Positions 23,062 to 33,735 are shown, counted from the first letter of the stretch. The stretch is 64,000 nucleotides of DNA from Dermacentor variabilis (GCF_050947875.1 NC_134577.1:68644139-68708138); one strand, 5' to 3'. Translations and numbers: made by a program. Notes: generated from the sequence alone by a model not told the origin.

Positions 23062-23516
23062 CTGCTAGATACAAGATATGGAAAAGATATGACCGTAGTA
23101 CTAGCTGCACGATATGTGGGATATGGACAAGATATTACCGCTCCACTAGCTACAAGATATGATATGGTCAAGATATGACCGCAGTACTGACTACAAGATA
23201 TGACTGCACCAATTGCTACAAGATATGATATGGACAAGATATGGCCTCACTACTAGCTACCGCAACACTTGCTACAAGATATGATATTGACAACATATGA
23301 CCGCACCACTAGCTACAATATATGATATGGACAAGATATGACCGCACCACTAGCTACAATGTATGTAGTGGACAAGGTGTGACCGCAGTACTGGCTACAA
23401 CATATGAGGTGGACAAGCTATGACTGCACTACTTGCTACAAGATATGATATGGACAAGATATGACCGCACCACTAGCTACAAGGTAAGATATTTACAGGA
23501 TACGACTGGACTACTA
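23062..23516 (+). repeat. 41-bp minisatellite, about 11 imperfect units
   Basis: Units start with GCTACAAGATATGATATGGA and end CCGCACCACTA. Starts at 23271, 23312, 23353, 23394, 23435 and 23476 are exactly 41 bp apart; the earlier units contain small insertions or deletions. The array is noncoding. Confidence 0.95.
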
Positions 23517-24296
23517 GCGTAGCTTCCGCTGCGTTACCTGCTAAGTATGAAGCAGGGTGTAAGCCCAATTAACATAAAATAGCTAATATTGCTTCAAACA
23601 TTTATGAGAGTTCGAGCTTGGGGTCAACGATGCCGGATGCAACAAAACTCGATGCCGAATTCAAAATTTATCAATTACTTCACTCGAAGTCGTACTAAAT
23701 AATTCTGTCGTTTGATCCTTTCCATCTATAATCGAACCGCAAGTAAGGCTTCAATGAAAGCCAACCTAGCGTTCATCACACTAGCCAACCGTCTCAAGGT
23801 GGGCCATATTTCACTGGTCCATAAAATTTTCTCTCACACTGCAAGCCACTACTACCTTATATCTCTCAAGTCACGTTGATCACCGGATGAAGATAGAAAT
23901 TGTTTCATGCTACGCGAAGTCTCTCTTTCGGTCCTTCATTTGCCGTACATCCCAGGAATGCAATCACCTTACCGCAAATGCCCTCACCAACAGCAAAGCT
24001 ATTTCTTCAAGCCTTAGCTGAACTTGAACTTTATTTTGCATCTATACAACGTACAGATGACAGGGGCACAGACAAAAAGCCATAAAATCGGCTTGGCTCG
24101 GTCTGTCTCCTTGAAAGTAACGTTGAAGCTAACTTGAAGCTAACATTGTATAATCGGGAGTATCTACAGGCCATTACCATAACTGATCACACTCTGCTTT
24201 TCTTTTCTTTTTTTTTCTTTATGCGCAATTACTTTGTAACCACTCTACCATTTAGTGTCATATGCCGCTACATGCCTTTTAAGAAAAACAAGTAAT
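23517..24296. other. Anonymous sequence
   Basis: No gene or repeat recognised. Confidence 0.5.
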
Positions 24297-25345
24297 TTAT
24301 TTATTTATTTATTTATTTTATTGTACCCTCAAGACCGAAGTATTACAGAGGGGAGTGGGTAAAAAAAAAACATACACAAGTAAATAAACAAAGCAGCAAT
24401 AAACAACAAATGGGATTAGTTAATTGCATCCGGGAGTGATGATGTCTGATAAGGCCGAACGAAACTTTGAGTTGTCCTTGATTGCGACAACTGCGCCGGG
24501 AAGGTGGTTCCATTCCTGAGAGGTCCTAGGAATGAATGATTCGTTACAGGTTCTGGTGCGGCACTGAATGATTCCAACCTTATGGCTATGGTCGATGCGA
24601 GAGGAAATGTAGGTAGGAGGTGATATTAGATTATCGCGTAGGTACGAATTGCGGAAGTATAGTTTATGAAATAAAGCAAGGCGAAAGCACTTACGCCGGG
24701 CTGAGAGAGGAGCAAGCAGCAAAGAGTTTTTCATGGCAGTTACGCTTGATGTACGGCTATAGTTGCTATGAATGAAACGTACGGCATTGTTTTGGATTAG
24801 TTCGAGTGATTGAGTACGGGTTTCGAGGTGCGGGTCCCAGATGGATGAAGCGTACTCCATTTTACTCCTAATAAGCGTTTTGTATAGAATTAATTTTAAT
24901 GATGTAGGAGCAGAAGAAAAGTTTCGGCGAAGATAACCTAGCATGCGATTAGTATTGTTAATTACGTTGTCGATGTGCAACGACCAGGAAAGTGATGAGG
25001 TTATGTGGACGCCTAGGTATTTATACGATGTTATGACCTCCAGCGGAGTATCATTAAGGTAATAGTTCGGTGGAGGAATATGGCTGCGAGTTACACGCAT
25101 ACATTTACATTTACTTACGTTAAGTTGCATTAACCATACGTCACACCAGTTAGCGATAGCGTTTATATCGTCTTGTAAGAATTTGTTATCAGATTTGTCC
25201 GAGATTTCACGGAGGATAACACAGTCATCTGCGAAAAGGTAAATGTTAGAACAAACGTCATTGGGTAAGTCGTTAATGTAAATTAAAAAAAGAAGAGGTC
25301 CTATAACAGATCTATAATTAAATGTGTTCTGCGGCTAGGTACGAT
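24297..25345 (-). mobile_element. CR1/L2-like LINE, 5'-truncated, with TAAA tail
   Basis: On the minus strand an RT fragment (described below) is followed by a short 3' UTR and a TAAA-repeat tail (plus-strand ATTT run at 24297-24320). The 5' break lies inside RT, just before the VIGPLLF block at about 25320. The clade is inferred from the RT and C-terminal style; a Jockey-type relative is possible. Confidence 0.85.
24420..25340 (-). pseudogene. CR1/L2-like LINE RT fragment
   Basis: The minus-strand frame ends at 24420 and reads upstream past its first methionine (25130) without a stop to about 25340. Motifs in order are SVIGPLLFLIYINDLP, YLFADDCVIL (catalytic FADD box, plus-strand position about 25230), MQLNVSKCKCM and SYKYLGVHITSSLSWSLHI. 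These are followed by the thumb and C-terminal region with the block RTCNESFIPRTSQEWNHLP. The N-terminal half of RT and the endonuclease are absent, so it cannot act alone. The preserved frame points to a moderately recent insertion. It has no link to the neighbouring mariner or gypsy pieces. Confidence 0.85.
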
Positions 25346-25879
25346 TCTGCATGTGACGCTCTAATGACGTTAAGGATGCCGTGAAGATGGCAAAAATATA
25401 TTTTCAACAGACGCAATTATTGGCGCCCATTGGCATACTGCTTCTTTCAAATTTTAAATAGCCGCGACCTCTCCTTTGCAACGTCTAGAATTGCATGTGC
25501 ACGGTTAATGTCAATTTTGTTGTCGTTGTTCTTTGTTTCGTTTTTATGAGTTCAGCACACTCAAACGGCAGCAAAGGAAGGAGGAAGGCAGGCCAAATTG
25601 CGAAAATAATTACAGAACGAGGCCAGCAGGGGGGGGCTACAGCGACGCATGTCAGGCCACGGCTGTGGCGATAGCATCTCCCGGACCGTGGCCACAGGAA
25701 ATGCCGCACACGCCCCTTCCCCACCGCCGACGAACCCAGCAGACCAAGTCCCGCGGTGTCGCACACGCAGGCGCAGGCATTGCACTTCCCCGAGTTTTCC
25801 CGAGACAGCGACCCATAGCTCGTATAGTGGCAGGGCATCTGGTTCGCACGACACACTGACGCAAGATCTCGTCTTCTAT

Positions 25880-25919
<40 letters not shown>

Positions 25920-26212
25920 TTTATTCAGTTCTTTCATAGTGGGCACGTTATAAGTGCCTGACGTGGCGTGTCAGAAATTTGCCCCACGCAAAAAAAAAAA
26001 AAGAAGGAAAACGTCAAACAGCTTTCGTCAGATCCAACCCGAGTTGACTCGAAGTGCGAGCAGATAGACTGTGGTATTTTAAACTGGGCAACGGACAAAC
26101 GTACAGTCAACCAAAAAAGTTTACGTACCACGGGATCCCAGAAAAACGTTCAGTTTTCGAGCAGCCTGTAACAGTAGTATGTAACACCTAACGTCATAAC
26201 GTTGTTCACATA
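25346..26212. other. Anonymous sequence with a TC repeat
   Basis: No gene is supported. A TC/TG run lies at about 25884-25920. Confidence 0.5.
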
Positions 26213-26695
26213 CAGGGTACGTCCGAAAAGTAATGTCACTGAGTCAACCAAAAAAAATTATTCATCACATCAGTACAGCACATCGAAAGGTTTCGAAATA
26301 GATTGCTGCGTCGATAGATTGCTCCCATCGAAATTTCCAGGCGTTGAAGGCGTCACGGTAGGCCTCCTCCAGAATGTCCTTTAGAGTCTTGGTGCAAGCC
26401 TCTTTGACTTTGTCAGCTGCTCCGAAGTGATGTACGCTCAGGGGAGTTTTCAAGCGCGGTAACAAAAAGAAGTATGGAGGAGCCACGCCAGGACTGTAGG
26501 GCGACTGGGGAACCGTTGGCACCTTTGAATCGACCAGGAAGCGGGTGGGGGCTGCCGCGTTTTCATGTTGGGGTTTCCAATCGCCCGCGATGTCAGGCTC
26601 GCCGCGATTAAACCTTCGTATCTGTCCCTTAGGCACTTCCACGTAGAATTTGGCGGTGGCTTTTGAACGATGTAGTACAAACTCATGGTGGACTT
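26213..26695 (-). mobile_element. Mariner transposon remnant (3' part)
   Basis: The right end on the minus strand is TA followed by CAGGGTACGTCCGAAAAGTA, a mariner-type terminal repeat. The other terminal repeat and the N-terminal transposase half are missing. The left part joins a gypsy RNase H sequence directly at about 26695, so one element truncated the other. Confidence 0.85.
26265..26695 (-). pseudogene. Mariner transposase, C-terminal part
   Basis: The minus strand encodes the end of a mariner transposase: a WKPQHENAAAPTRFLV segment (family pattern WKxxHDNAPAHT), PYSPGVAPPYFFLLPRLK (family YSPDLAPxDFxLFPxLK), VHHFGAADKVKEACTK and EEAYRDAFNAWKFRWEQSID. The catalytic-core residues normally found as HDNAPAH and SPDLAP are both altered (D to E and D to G), so this copy would be inactive even if complete. 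There is also a change of frame near 26640: the upstream piece with HHEFVLH is in a different frame from the rest. Confidence 0.85.
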
Positions 26696-27353
26696 GACTT
26701 CAAAGATATACTCCTGTCGCTTCAATGCCCAGCGACCAAGTCGTCCAGTAAGGTCTTTAAGGAAGGACAACCAGCATAGTGCACGGTGATCTGTGATGAT
26801 CGAAAACGCGTGGCCAAACGAGTACGGTCTAAATTTTGCGAAAGCCCAAAGAGATACATTCCCGTTCAGTGATCGAAAACTTGCGCCCTGAAGGGGAGAG
26901 GAGTCGACTGGCATATGCGATGACGCGAACTTGCTCTTGTTGCCGCCGGGCAGGCACAACGCCGATGCCGTGTCCGCTGTCGTCGGTGCGAACTTCAGTG
27001 GCCGCGGACGGGTCAAAATGGGTCAAGATGGGCCGGGTGATAAGTAACCTAGTGGGTGTTCGAAAGGCATCAGCTTGTTCAGGACCCCACGAAAATGATA
27101 CGTCCTTCTTGAGGAGTTGCGTTAAGGAACGGGCAATGCCGGCGAAATTCTTGACGAAGCGTTGAAAATATGAACATAGGCCGACGAAGCTCCGGACGTC
27201 TTTGGCCGAACGTGGTACAGGAAAATTTTTGACGACACTAATTTTGCCGGGATCAGGCTGTACGCCACGAGCACTGACAAGGTGGCCTAGCACAGTGACT
27301 TCACGACAGTCAAAACTGAATTTGATGAGTTTAGCTGTAGGCCTGCTTGCCAT
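26695..27353 (-). pseudogene. Ty3/gypsy RT end and RNase H fragment
   Basis: Minus-strand segments show the RT thumb and connection region (VTVLGHLVSARGVQPDPGKI, then KDVRSFVGLCSYFQRFVKNF), a sheltered RNase H start with an altered catalytic site (ATEVRTDDSGHGIGVV, family DASxxGxGAVL), a YASRLLSPSGRKFSITEREC block and, in a second frame, FSIITDHRALCWLSFLKDLT. The last piece normally carries the third acidic residue. It ends abruptly at EYIFEVK where mariner sequence begins. At least one frameshift lies near 26830. Confidence 0.85.
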
Positions 27354-27990
27354 AAAACATCAAGGCCTACCGACAGGCATGTAAGGTGGCTCTCAAATGT
27401 CGGCGAAAAGACGATAACGTCATCTAGATAACAAAGGCACGTAGACTATTTGTAGCCGCGAAGGAGAGAGCGCATCAACTTTTCATACGTTGCTTTGGCA
27501 TTACACAAACCAAATGTCATCACCTTAAATTGAAAAATTCCATCCGGTCTAACGAATGCGGTCTTTTCGGGGTCCAGGTCATCTACGGAAATCTACCAGT
27601 ATCCAGAAGGTAGGTCGATGAAGGGGAAGTAGGTAGATCCGCGTAGACAGTCGATAACGTCATCGATTCTGGGCAGAGGGTGGACGTCCTATCGCGTGAC
27701 TTTGTTCAAGTGACGGCAGCCTACGCAGAATCGTCAGCTACCTACCGCCCTTCTTCTTTACTGGCGCGACCGATGACGCCCCGGGGCTCTAGGAAGTTAC
27801 TTGCCGTTCAGCATGAGACACACTATAAGGACGACGTCTGACGATGCTGGCGCCTCCAATATGGATACGGAGAGTGATGACAGGTGTCTGGTCCAGAGGC
27901 CGCTCGTCAAAGTCAAATATGTCGCAATAAGACATCAACATGTGCCTGATATCGGCAGCCTGTGCTCGAAGGAGGTCAGACGCGGTCATC
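27354..27990 (-). pseudogene. Ty3/gypsy reverse transcriptase fragment
   Basis: The minus strand carries a YLDDVIVFSPTFESHL block (catalytic YLDD box at about 27415-27430) and, upstream, DIFDFDERPLDQTPVITLRI with RRRPYSVSHAE, the usual lead into gypsy RT. The intervening core is interrupted by several stops, so this is a relic. Confidence 0.75.
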
Positions 27991-28171
27991 TTGGTAAAAT
28001 CACGATCGGCTGCACGGCTTGAGGTTGAGAAGGCAGCGGGGAGCGAAGCACCGCCGGCAATTCATGCAGAAACGGCATGCGCATTGATAGAAGAGGCGTT
28101 GCGCAAAGTCATGCCATTTGGGATAAGTTGCGTGCATGAGCTGAAGTTAAAGATGCTCGGGAACGTGCGGT

Positions 28172-28400
28172 AACTAGAGAGAGAGAGAGAGAGAGAAGAA
28201 AGGGGAAAGGCAGGAAAGTTAACCAGTTGGGAAGATCCTGTTTGCTATACTACGCGGGGGGAGAGGAGCGGGAGAGGTAAAGTGATAAAAAAGTAGAGAT
28301 AAAGAAATAAAGGAGCATAGACATACGATGACAGTCGGTCAATGTCACCGCGCACCGTCACCACACAGAACATTAGCACCTGCAGCACTATAAACATCTG
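28172..28400 (+). repeat. GTTAACCAG-family repeat, longest copy
   Basis: A GA run at 28172-28195 leads into AAAGTTAACCAGTTGGGAAG, GTTTGCTATACTACGCGGGG, AAAGTGATAAAAAAGTAGAG, AAGAAATAAAGGAGCATAGA and CATACGATGACAG, the same order as the minus-strand copy at 11250-11470. The downstream boundary is uncertain (between 28340 and 28450). Confidence 0.75.
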
Positions 28401-28401
28401 T

Positions 28402-29202
28402 TCAGGCTACAGCCGCTTGTCCAATTCTATTGCCCTTAAATACTACAACAGTGCCCTCGTCGGCCTCCGCTCTGATGGCTTGGGATGGTGGCATTATAAA
28501 ATAAGTTCCTCTGTTAGAGGTGGTTATTAGAAATGATGAGAATGGTATGAGGAACGGCGGCTTCCCATTTTTGGACACTAGAACGGCAACAATGGGAGTC
28601 AGGACGTAATCGCCATCGGGAATAGAGTCCACATACGTAACGGATTGAGGTGTCAGACGGATGTAATCCACGGTACAGAAACGTGGTTGACGGGTGGTCG
28701 CAGCGTCATAGTAGCGAGGCAGGTCAAGACGAAGCAATCCGGTTCCACAATCAATAAGGGAGGAGTGGGCAGATAGAGAGTCTATGCCCAGGATGAGTTG
28801 ATGGGAGCAGTGCTCGAGCACAGCAAGTAAATCAGTCGTACAGCAGCCGGCAATACCTATTAGTGCGGAGCACATACCAAGGACAGGAAGCGTTTCGAAG
28901 CTCCGAACGCATTGCTGATATATGTGCCCCGTGTCAACGAGAGTAGCGACAGGTGTACCGTCCACGAAAAATGTGACTGGGATAAGACCAGACAAAACAG
29001 GGAAAATGTATTTCGGTATTATATACAGAGAGAAGCCAGGATGGTGGAACAATAACCACACGAGCCCTTCTTCAATGCTCGTCTTCATCCCCTTGCTTGC
29101 GCCTTCTCCAATGTACGGGAATGGCTTGTAACAATACCTCCAACTTCGTGAATCAACAACATGCGAGTTCTTAGCGGGTATCAAACAATGATTATTGAGC
29201 AC
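28402..29202 (-). pseudogene. Ty3/gypsy protease-region fragment
   Basis: A 266-residue minus-strand frame. It includes PVTFFVDGTPVATLVDTGHI, where DTG is a retropepsin-type active-site triplet preceded by the usual FVDGxPVxALVDTG pattern, and HQLILGIDSLSAHSSLIDC, matching the ILGxDFLxxHxAxIDC segment common after the protease in tick gypsy elements. The N terminus before about residue 80 is not recognisable as Gag, so the element was probably truncated or rearranged there. The frame is open but separated from RT by the SINE-like insertion. Confidence 0.75.
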
Positions 29203-29989
29203 TTGGTGCTAAATTAGGCGCGAACAAACTGGCGACAATTACCGTGAACTGCTGCAAAAGACGCAGTTAATTTGGACAAATGCCATAGCTCACTCAGTTA
29301 AATATGACGCAGTGCCTGACAGAAAAAAAGAAATGCCAGGGGTTCAACGTGGCTTGAACCTAGTTACACGAGCGGAAGCTCTGTTAAGCATAGTTAGACA
29401 CGGTTCTTCAATGCTTTTTCCCGGCGAGCTACATCGGCAGGATGCTCAGACTCCACCTGGGGCCGGTGGCAACGAGTTGACGCGCTCGCGCTGGCGCGTG
29501 CATCATCCATGGCGAGACTGAGCCGCCAAGCGCCGGCGAAGCAGCTGTTAAACCCTCGCCTAGTCACGTGGTACATAGCGGCGAGGCTCGAGCGAGCGCA
29601 GCTGCGACGATTCTCCGCAGCGGGTCGCGTGACGTGATGTCACACCTCCACACTTGGGCGCCGGCGGCTGAAGGTGAAACGCGCGCCGAGAATGACCTTG
29701 GAATTTGTGCCTCGAGAAGTAGAGCTTTGGCTCAAAACCGTAAACGCGGGCGCAACGAAAAAAAAAAAACACATCATGAGCCATTCCACTCTCCGAAGGT
29801 GGATGACTCGCGAAGCTGTTTAGCGCACGACGCAGAAGTGACACAGAACTTTAAACACAGGTACAAACTCATTTATTGTCTGGATCAGTGGTCATCGGGA
29901 CGAAAGATACGCAAGCACACTTAGTGTCATCCGCGTGGACGACGGAACTGCCGCCCCGAGGAGCCGGAGGAAACTAGACACGCGTGACG
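29203..29989. other. Anonymous sequence
   Basis: No gene is supported. There is an A run at about 29759-29770. Confidence 0.5.
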
Positions 29990-30032
29990 TTTCGACGATG
30001 CTGCCTTACAATAAGATGAAGATTCAGGCAAA

Positions 30033-30416
30033 ATGTATGCCGCTATCGCTTTTTACAAAGAAAACGGGCAAGCACACGCCGTCAGCCACAGCGGCTATGC
30101 TCACTGGACAGCCATCGACCTTGAAGTATTAGCCATCGAAGAAACTATTCGACTCTGCGATGGGCACGTGGAAGACATGATTCACGTCTACACTGACAGT
30201 CGAAACGCCCTCAAGCAACTGAAATCCCGATCCAACACGACTATCACAGCGCACCGCATTTTCGCACGCATTTTCGTACACTGGACACCAGGCCACAACA
30301 TGAGAGGAGCGGGAAACAGGGCGGCCCATGAGGCTGCTGGCGAGAAAATCAGAGAGGGCCGTCATCGCAGCCTTGAAGTGAACCTGTCATTGATGGACCA
30401 CACCTATAGCTCTCAG
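30033..30416 (+). pseudogene. I-clade LINE RNase H domain, 5' part of the split gene
   Basis: The frame shows the second half of an RNase H domain: DLEVLAIEETIRLC (second acidic residue), IHVYTDSRNALKQLKS (third acidic residue, TDSxxAL pattern) and VHWTPGHNMRGAGNRAAHEAA (the HWTPGHxxxxGNxxAHxxA end motif). The first acidic segment should lie just upstream near 29950-30030 but is frameshifted. RNase H of this type removes RNA from the cDNA hybrid in I-clade LINEs. The frame breaks at the hAT-like insertion at 30417. Confidence 0.85.
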
Positions 30417-30499
30417 CAGGCACGCACCCAAGGGGGGGCCCGGGGGGGCCCGGCCCCCCCTCCCAAAAGTTAAGACGCATACCCCCCCCCCCCCCCCCC

Positions 30500-31610
30500 A
30501 CCTCTCCACCCACGCCACCACTTCTCACACACATTCCTAAAGCGCCGCGAAATCAATGTTGAGACTTGACGGCTATTCAGCGGTCAACATTTTGTTGCCT
30601 TTTTCACTCCTTTTGGATGGCGGTAGATATCGGCGTCTCCTGGGATGTGAAGGCCAGTTTCCTCATCAATTCGGTGCCCGTGCGATTAACTCGAGATGCA
30701 TTCAGTTCTACTCAACGGTCACGCGCATCGTTGTTGCTTCGTTAGTTGAAACTTCTTCGTCTAGACTGATCCGGAGATCAGGAAAGGGATACAGTTCGTG
30801 GTCAGCTGGTCTGTATGCACGTGGAACGAGTTGCGGCCAGAGAAAATGACAATTGCGTTTAACTTCTTTTTTCATTATTTCCTCGAGTGATGGCTCGCCA
30901 CGACGCTGAGAGATCCTCGGAACCATATACCCGTGATATGGGTTAGATAAGGTGGAAAATAAAATAATGCGATACAGCATCCACCATCAAACCCTGCGAT
31001 AACTCTTAAACTCATAAACGATACGACTGTCGCCAATTAATTCATCTGGTGTTTCCCTCATTGTACAGCACTTTTTGTGCAAAATTGGCAATTGGAAAGA
31101 AAAGTCTCAAGGAGTTCAGAAATTAAGCGATCTATTAAGCGAGAGGGCCGAGACAACAGCCAAACTGGAAGGAAAAGCGAAAATTAAGAAATTTAGACAG
31201 TTTTTATGAAAATATTTATGGATCAGCATCTCTTCATTTAAGAAGGAAACCGAGAAAACGCCGCTGGAAGTGGAGGACAATTCCGTGTACTCTGAATGAC
31301 GCTTCTACAGTTATCATTAGAGCCGCCTAACGTAGCCACTTCTCTGCTGTGCTTATGTAGGTGTTTTTCTAACCTTCTGCGGTGGGCGCAGTACGTCTAG
31401 AATCGTAGCTTCCTGCGCCATACGCGGTTGTACGCGATTGGCGGCCACGCATCGTTACGTAACTTCCCATATAACAACACGAGTCGGTTGTGGCACTTGT
31501 TACAGCAGTAAACGATGGATCCAAAAGAAGTGTGATTGTTCCGAAAATATATATTTCTGTATAATTCTTCCAGAGCAAATTCAAAAAACGCCACTATAGT
31601 CGGATACAAC
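30500..31610. other. Interior of the hAT-like element, nothing recognised
   Basis: No transposase motif or other gene is visible on either strand. Confidence 0.5.
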
Positions 31611-32112
31611 TTAAAGGGACACTAAAGTGAACAATGATTTCTTCTGCATCAGTAAATTGCCTGTATACAACACCAAAAACACCGCTCTTACAAGGATAAG
31701 ACCTTTGGTAAGCCAGAAAAAGCGCAAGAACGGAATACGGGTGGCGACGGCTACTTAAGTTCCAGCACCTGGGGGCTGTGACGACTTGGATTTTGATGGC
31801 ATCTTCTAGGGTCTACTAATTATATATAGCGGTACAGATTGACTACATTGTGTTCTAAACGAACGCAATATTAAACATGGCAAGTTTCGGGAACTTTTAT
31901 TCAGCCAACGCGGCCCAAATGCGGAAACATACTTTGGGATCCCTGACGTCACGCTGACGTGCCGGCGCTGGGGTTCAAATACTTGATACTTGTACCTTCA
32001 TTTTCTCCTCTAATAATCAAACTATTTCTTTTGAAATGACTGCCTGCATGGTTCTCAAACAATGCTTCATTAGTCTAAACTGATTTATTGGTTCGCTTTA
32101 GTGTCCCTTTAA
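31611..32112. mobile_element. TTAA-flanked MITE with 13-bp or longer inverted ends
   Basis: TTAA at 31611-31614 is followed by AGGGACACTAAAGTGAAC; the right side reads GGTTCGCTTTAGTGTCCCT and then TTAA (32109-32112). The inverted ends plus TTAA duplication fit piggyBac- or Kolobok-type insertion; which one cannot be told without a transposase. The 494-bp interior is noncoding. Confidence 0.85.
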
Positions 32113-32329
32113 GTCTGCAATGAAACCCCGCCCACGCCCTCATAACCGCCAGCCACTAATCCTCCGCGAGGCTGCAAATAATTCGTGCTTCAAACATTTT
32201 CTGTTACCCAAATAAGGCGGTAACTACAAAAGTAAAATTATTAGCGCGTAATTTTATACCTTTTCTATCGCCTATTTTAGTGGAATGGCGAATATCTGAT
32301 TCCTAATTTAACTGGAATAACATGCTTGC

Positions 32330-32525
32330 TGCGTCCAGGTGGGAGGCTGCACTTCGCAGCCCGGACCTGGATGAACAATTCTGGGCTGTCCAGCAGGCTC
32401 ACGACCTGGCCGTGAGGCTTGGCCTTCCGGTCCCGACGTAGGAGTGGCCCGCTTAGTGATTAATTATCACTACTTGCAGGACCAAATAAAGTTTTCCTTC
32501 CTTACTTCCTTCCTTCCTTCCTTCG
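32330..32525 (+). mobile_element. I-clade LINE 3' end with CTTC tail
   Basis: The plus strand encodes the last residues of a tick I-clade ORF2 (RWEAALRSPDLDEQFWAVQQ, then AHDLAVRLGLPVPT and a stop at about 32440). It is followed by a short UTR with AAATAAAG and a TTCC-repeat tail. It is 5'-truncated to less than 200 bp and lies inside the hAT-like element. Confidence 0.85.
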
Positions 32526-32932
32526 CTACACCTATTTGTTGTAAAGTTTCACTTCAGTTGGCAGTGAAGTTTCATGAGTAAAGAGGCTGCAGCATTTAAA
32601 TGAACTGCACCGCACACTTTTGAATACTCCAAAATTTTGTCGATGTCTTTTGCACACCTCATTGCTCCTGCCGATGAAAAGACTCTTCAAGAACAGCAGA
32701 TGTTCCGGAGGTGTCAAGTACGATGCCATTTTGAAAAGGCCGCATGACGACGATTTTGTTTGCTTCTGTGATTGGCTGGCGGAGTAACCTAACTCCGAGC
32801 AGTCCGTGTGCTTTTGTTGCCAACTGCTGTTTCTTTAAGTTCTATTCTACTAAAGTAATATTTATTTTACACTTTTGGCTCTTTACTTGCTCTTGGCAGT
32901 GTTCTTTCTGCGCTCCTTTCCTGCGCGAGTCC

Positions 32933-32945
32933 AGAACCACGTCAA

Positions 32946-33000
<55 letters not shown>

Positions 33001-33073
33001 TTTGTCATGAGATCGGGTGCGAGGAAGACACCCAATCTCTCTCTAGCTCTATCTCTCCATTTGACGTGGTTCT
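32933..33073. repeat. Inverted arms around a GA microsatellite
   Basis: AGAACCACGTCAAATG (32933-32948) and its exact complement CATTTGACGTGGTTCT (33058-33073) flank a GA run at 32949-32996 and a partly complementary CT-rich segment near 33035-33057. It could form a large cruciform. Confidence 0.85.
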
Positions 33074-33299
33074 TTGCTTGCCAAGTAAAGGAGAGGTGTA
33101 TCGCACAGGCGTACGTGTAAAATACACCTTATTTCATTTCTCTTTCGTGGGCTTACGCGTTTTTATGGCGAATTGCGGGCGTTATTCACATTAGTACTAG
33201 TAAAGGTACCCCCTCCCCTCATTTGCAGAGAAAAGTTACCTTGGGTTGCCCCCCTCCCCCCACCCGAAAAAAAATCCTGCGTACGTGCCTGGCTCCCAG

Positions 33300-33735
33300 T
33301 CATCCGTCGCTGTACCAGATCACCAGATTGCCTGGCTGAAGCACGAGAAAAAGGCTCTACTACGGGAGTCCCATTCTCAGCATCCTTCCTCCCATTCCCA
33401 CCCCCCTTCGTCGAACAGCCAAGGTTCTCATCCACAAAGCAAGAGCTAAGGCATCCATTGCACCCGGTGTTCTCAGCAAGTGGAGAGGAACGCAAGTGGA
33501 ATGCCCCAACTGCCCTGCGGTCAACGTCGATCTCAGACACCTGATCTGGTCCTGTCCTGCCACAGCCAGCCTCAGGGACAAGCACACCCGAGCTCTAAGG
33601 CTGGCGTCCTACGAAGACTGGGTCGTACCGCAAGCCGATGCCAGCAGAAGCATTAACGCTTTGCAGTCATTTGCTAAGGAGGCAGGTATCCTTCCTTTCA
33701 ACTCATCCCTTACCCCCATCTTAGGTCACGGGCCA
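33300..33735 (+). pseudogene. I-clade LINE ORF2 C terminus, 3' part of the split gene
   Basis: Continues the frame interrupted at 30416, first as SSVAVPDHQIAWLKHEKKAL, then shifts frame within a C-rich stretch near 33390-33420. The last part has the cysteine/histidine motif ECPNCPAVNVDLRHLIWSC (CxxC, then HxxxxC), characteristic of the end of I-clade ORF2 proteins, followed by LRDKHTRAL and a tail ending at LGHGPLF. The frameshift makes it non-functional even without the hAT-like insertion. Confidence 0.8.

Larger units (their letters stand above)
26695..29202 (-). mobile_element. Degenerate Ty3/gypsy element with conventional PR-RT-RH order
   Basis: Read on the minus strand from 29202 down, protease-like, RT and RNase H segments follow in the usual Ty3/gypsy order, ending at the mariner junction. 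Integrase and LTRs are not found. Several stops and frame changes show it is dead. A GTTAACCAG-family repeat (about 28172-28400) interrupts it between protease and RT. Confidence 0.85.
30417..33291. mobile_element. hAT-like DNA element, 8-bp target duplication, no transposase seen
   Basis: The left end is CAGGCACGCACCCAAGGGGG and the right end, read on the minus strand, is CAGGCACGTACGCAGGATTT. The flanks are GCTCTCAG (30409-30416) and GCTCCCAG (33292-33299), an 8-bp duplication with one mismatch, the size made by hAT transposases. The CAGG-type ends followed by G- or T-rich tracts resemble invertebrate hAT termini. No transposase frame is visible, so it is non-autonomous. It contains a TTAA-flanked element and an I-clade LINE 3' end. 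A CCC-rich block lies at 30440-30500. Confidence 0.75.
29990..33735 (+). mobile_element. I-clade LINE remnant split by a hAT-like insertion
   Basis: An RNase H-coding piece (about 29990-30416) and a C-terminal piece (33300-33735) of an I-clade LINE lie on either side of a 2875-bp insertion. Removing the insertion and one copy of the 8-bp duplication puts the two pieces in the same reading frame, which supports the interpretation. The far end abuts the tail of the minus-strand RTE LINE at about 33743; bases after 42505 (AATAAAAGTTC, AAAGTTTAAATC) may be the LINE's displaced 3' end. Confidence 0.75.

Noticed and set aside
23062..23516. CRISPR-like array
   Set aside because: Repeats are contiguous and imperfect with no unique spacers, in a eukaryotic setting.
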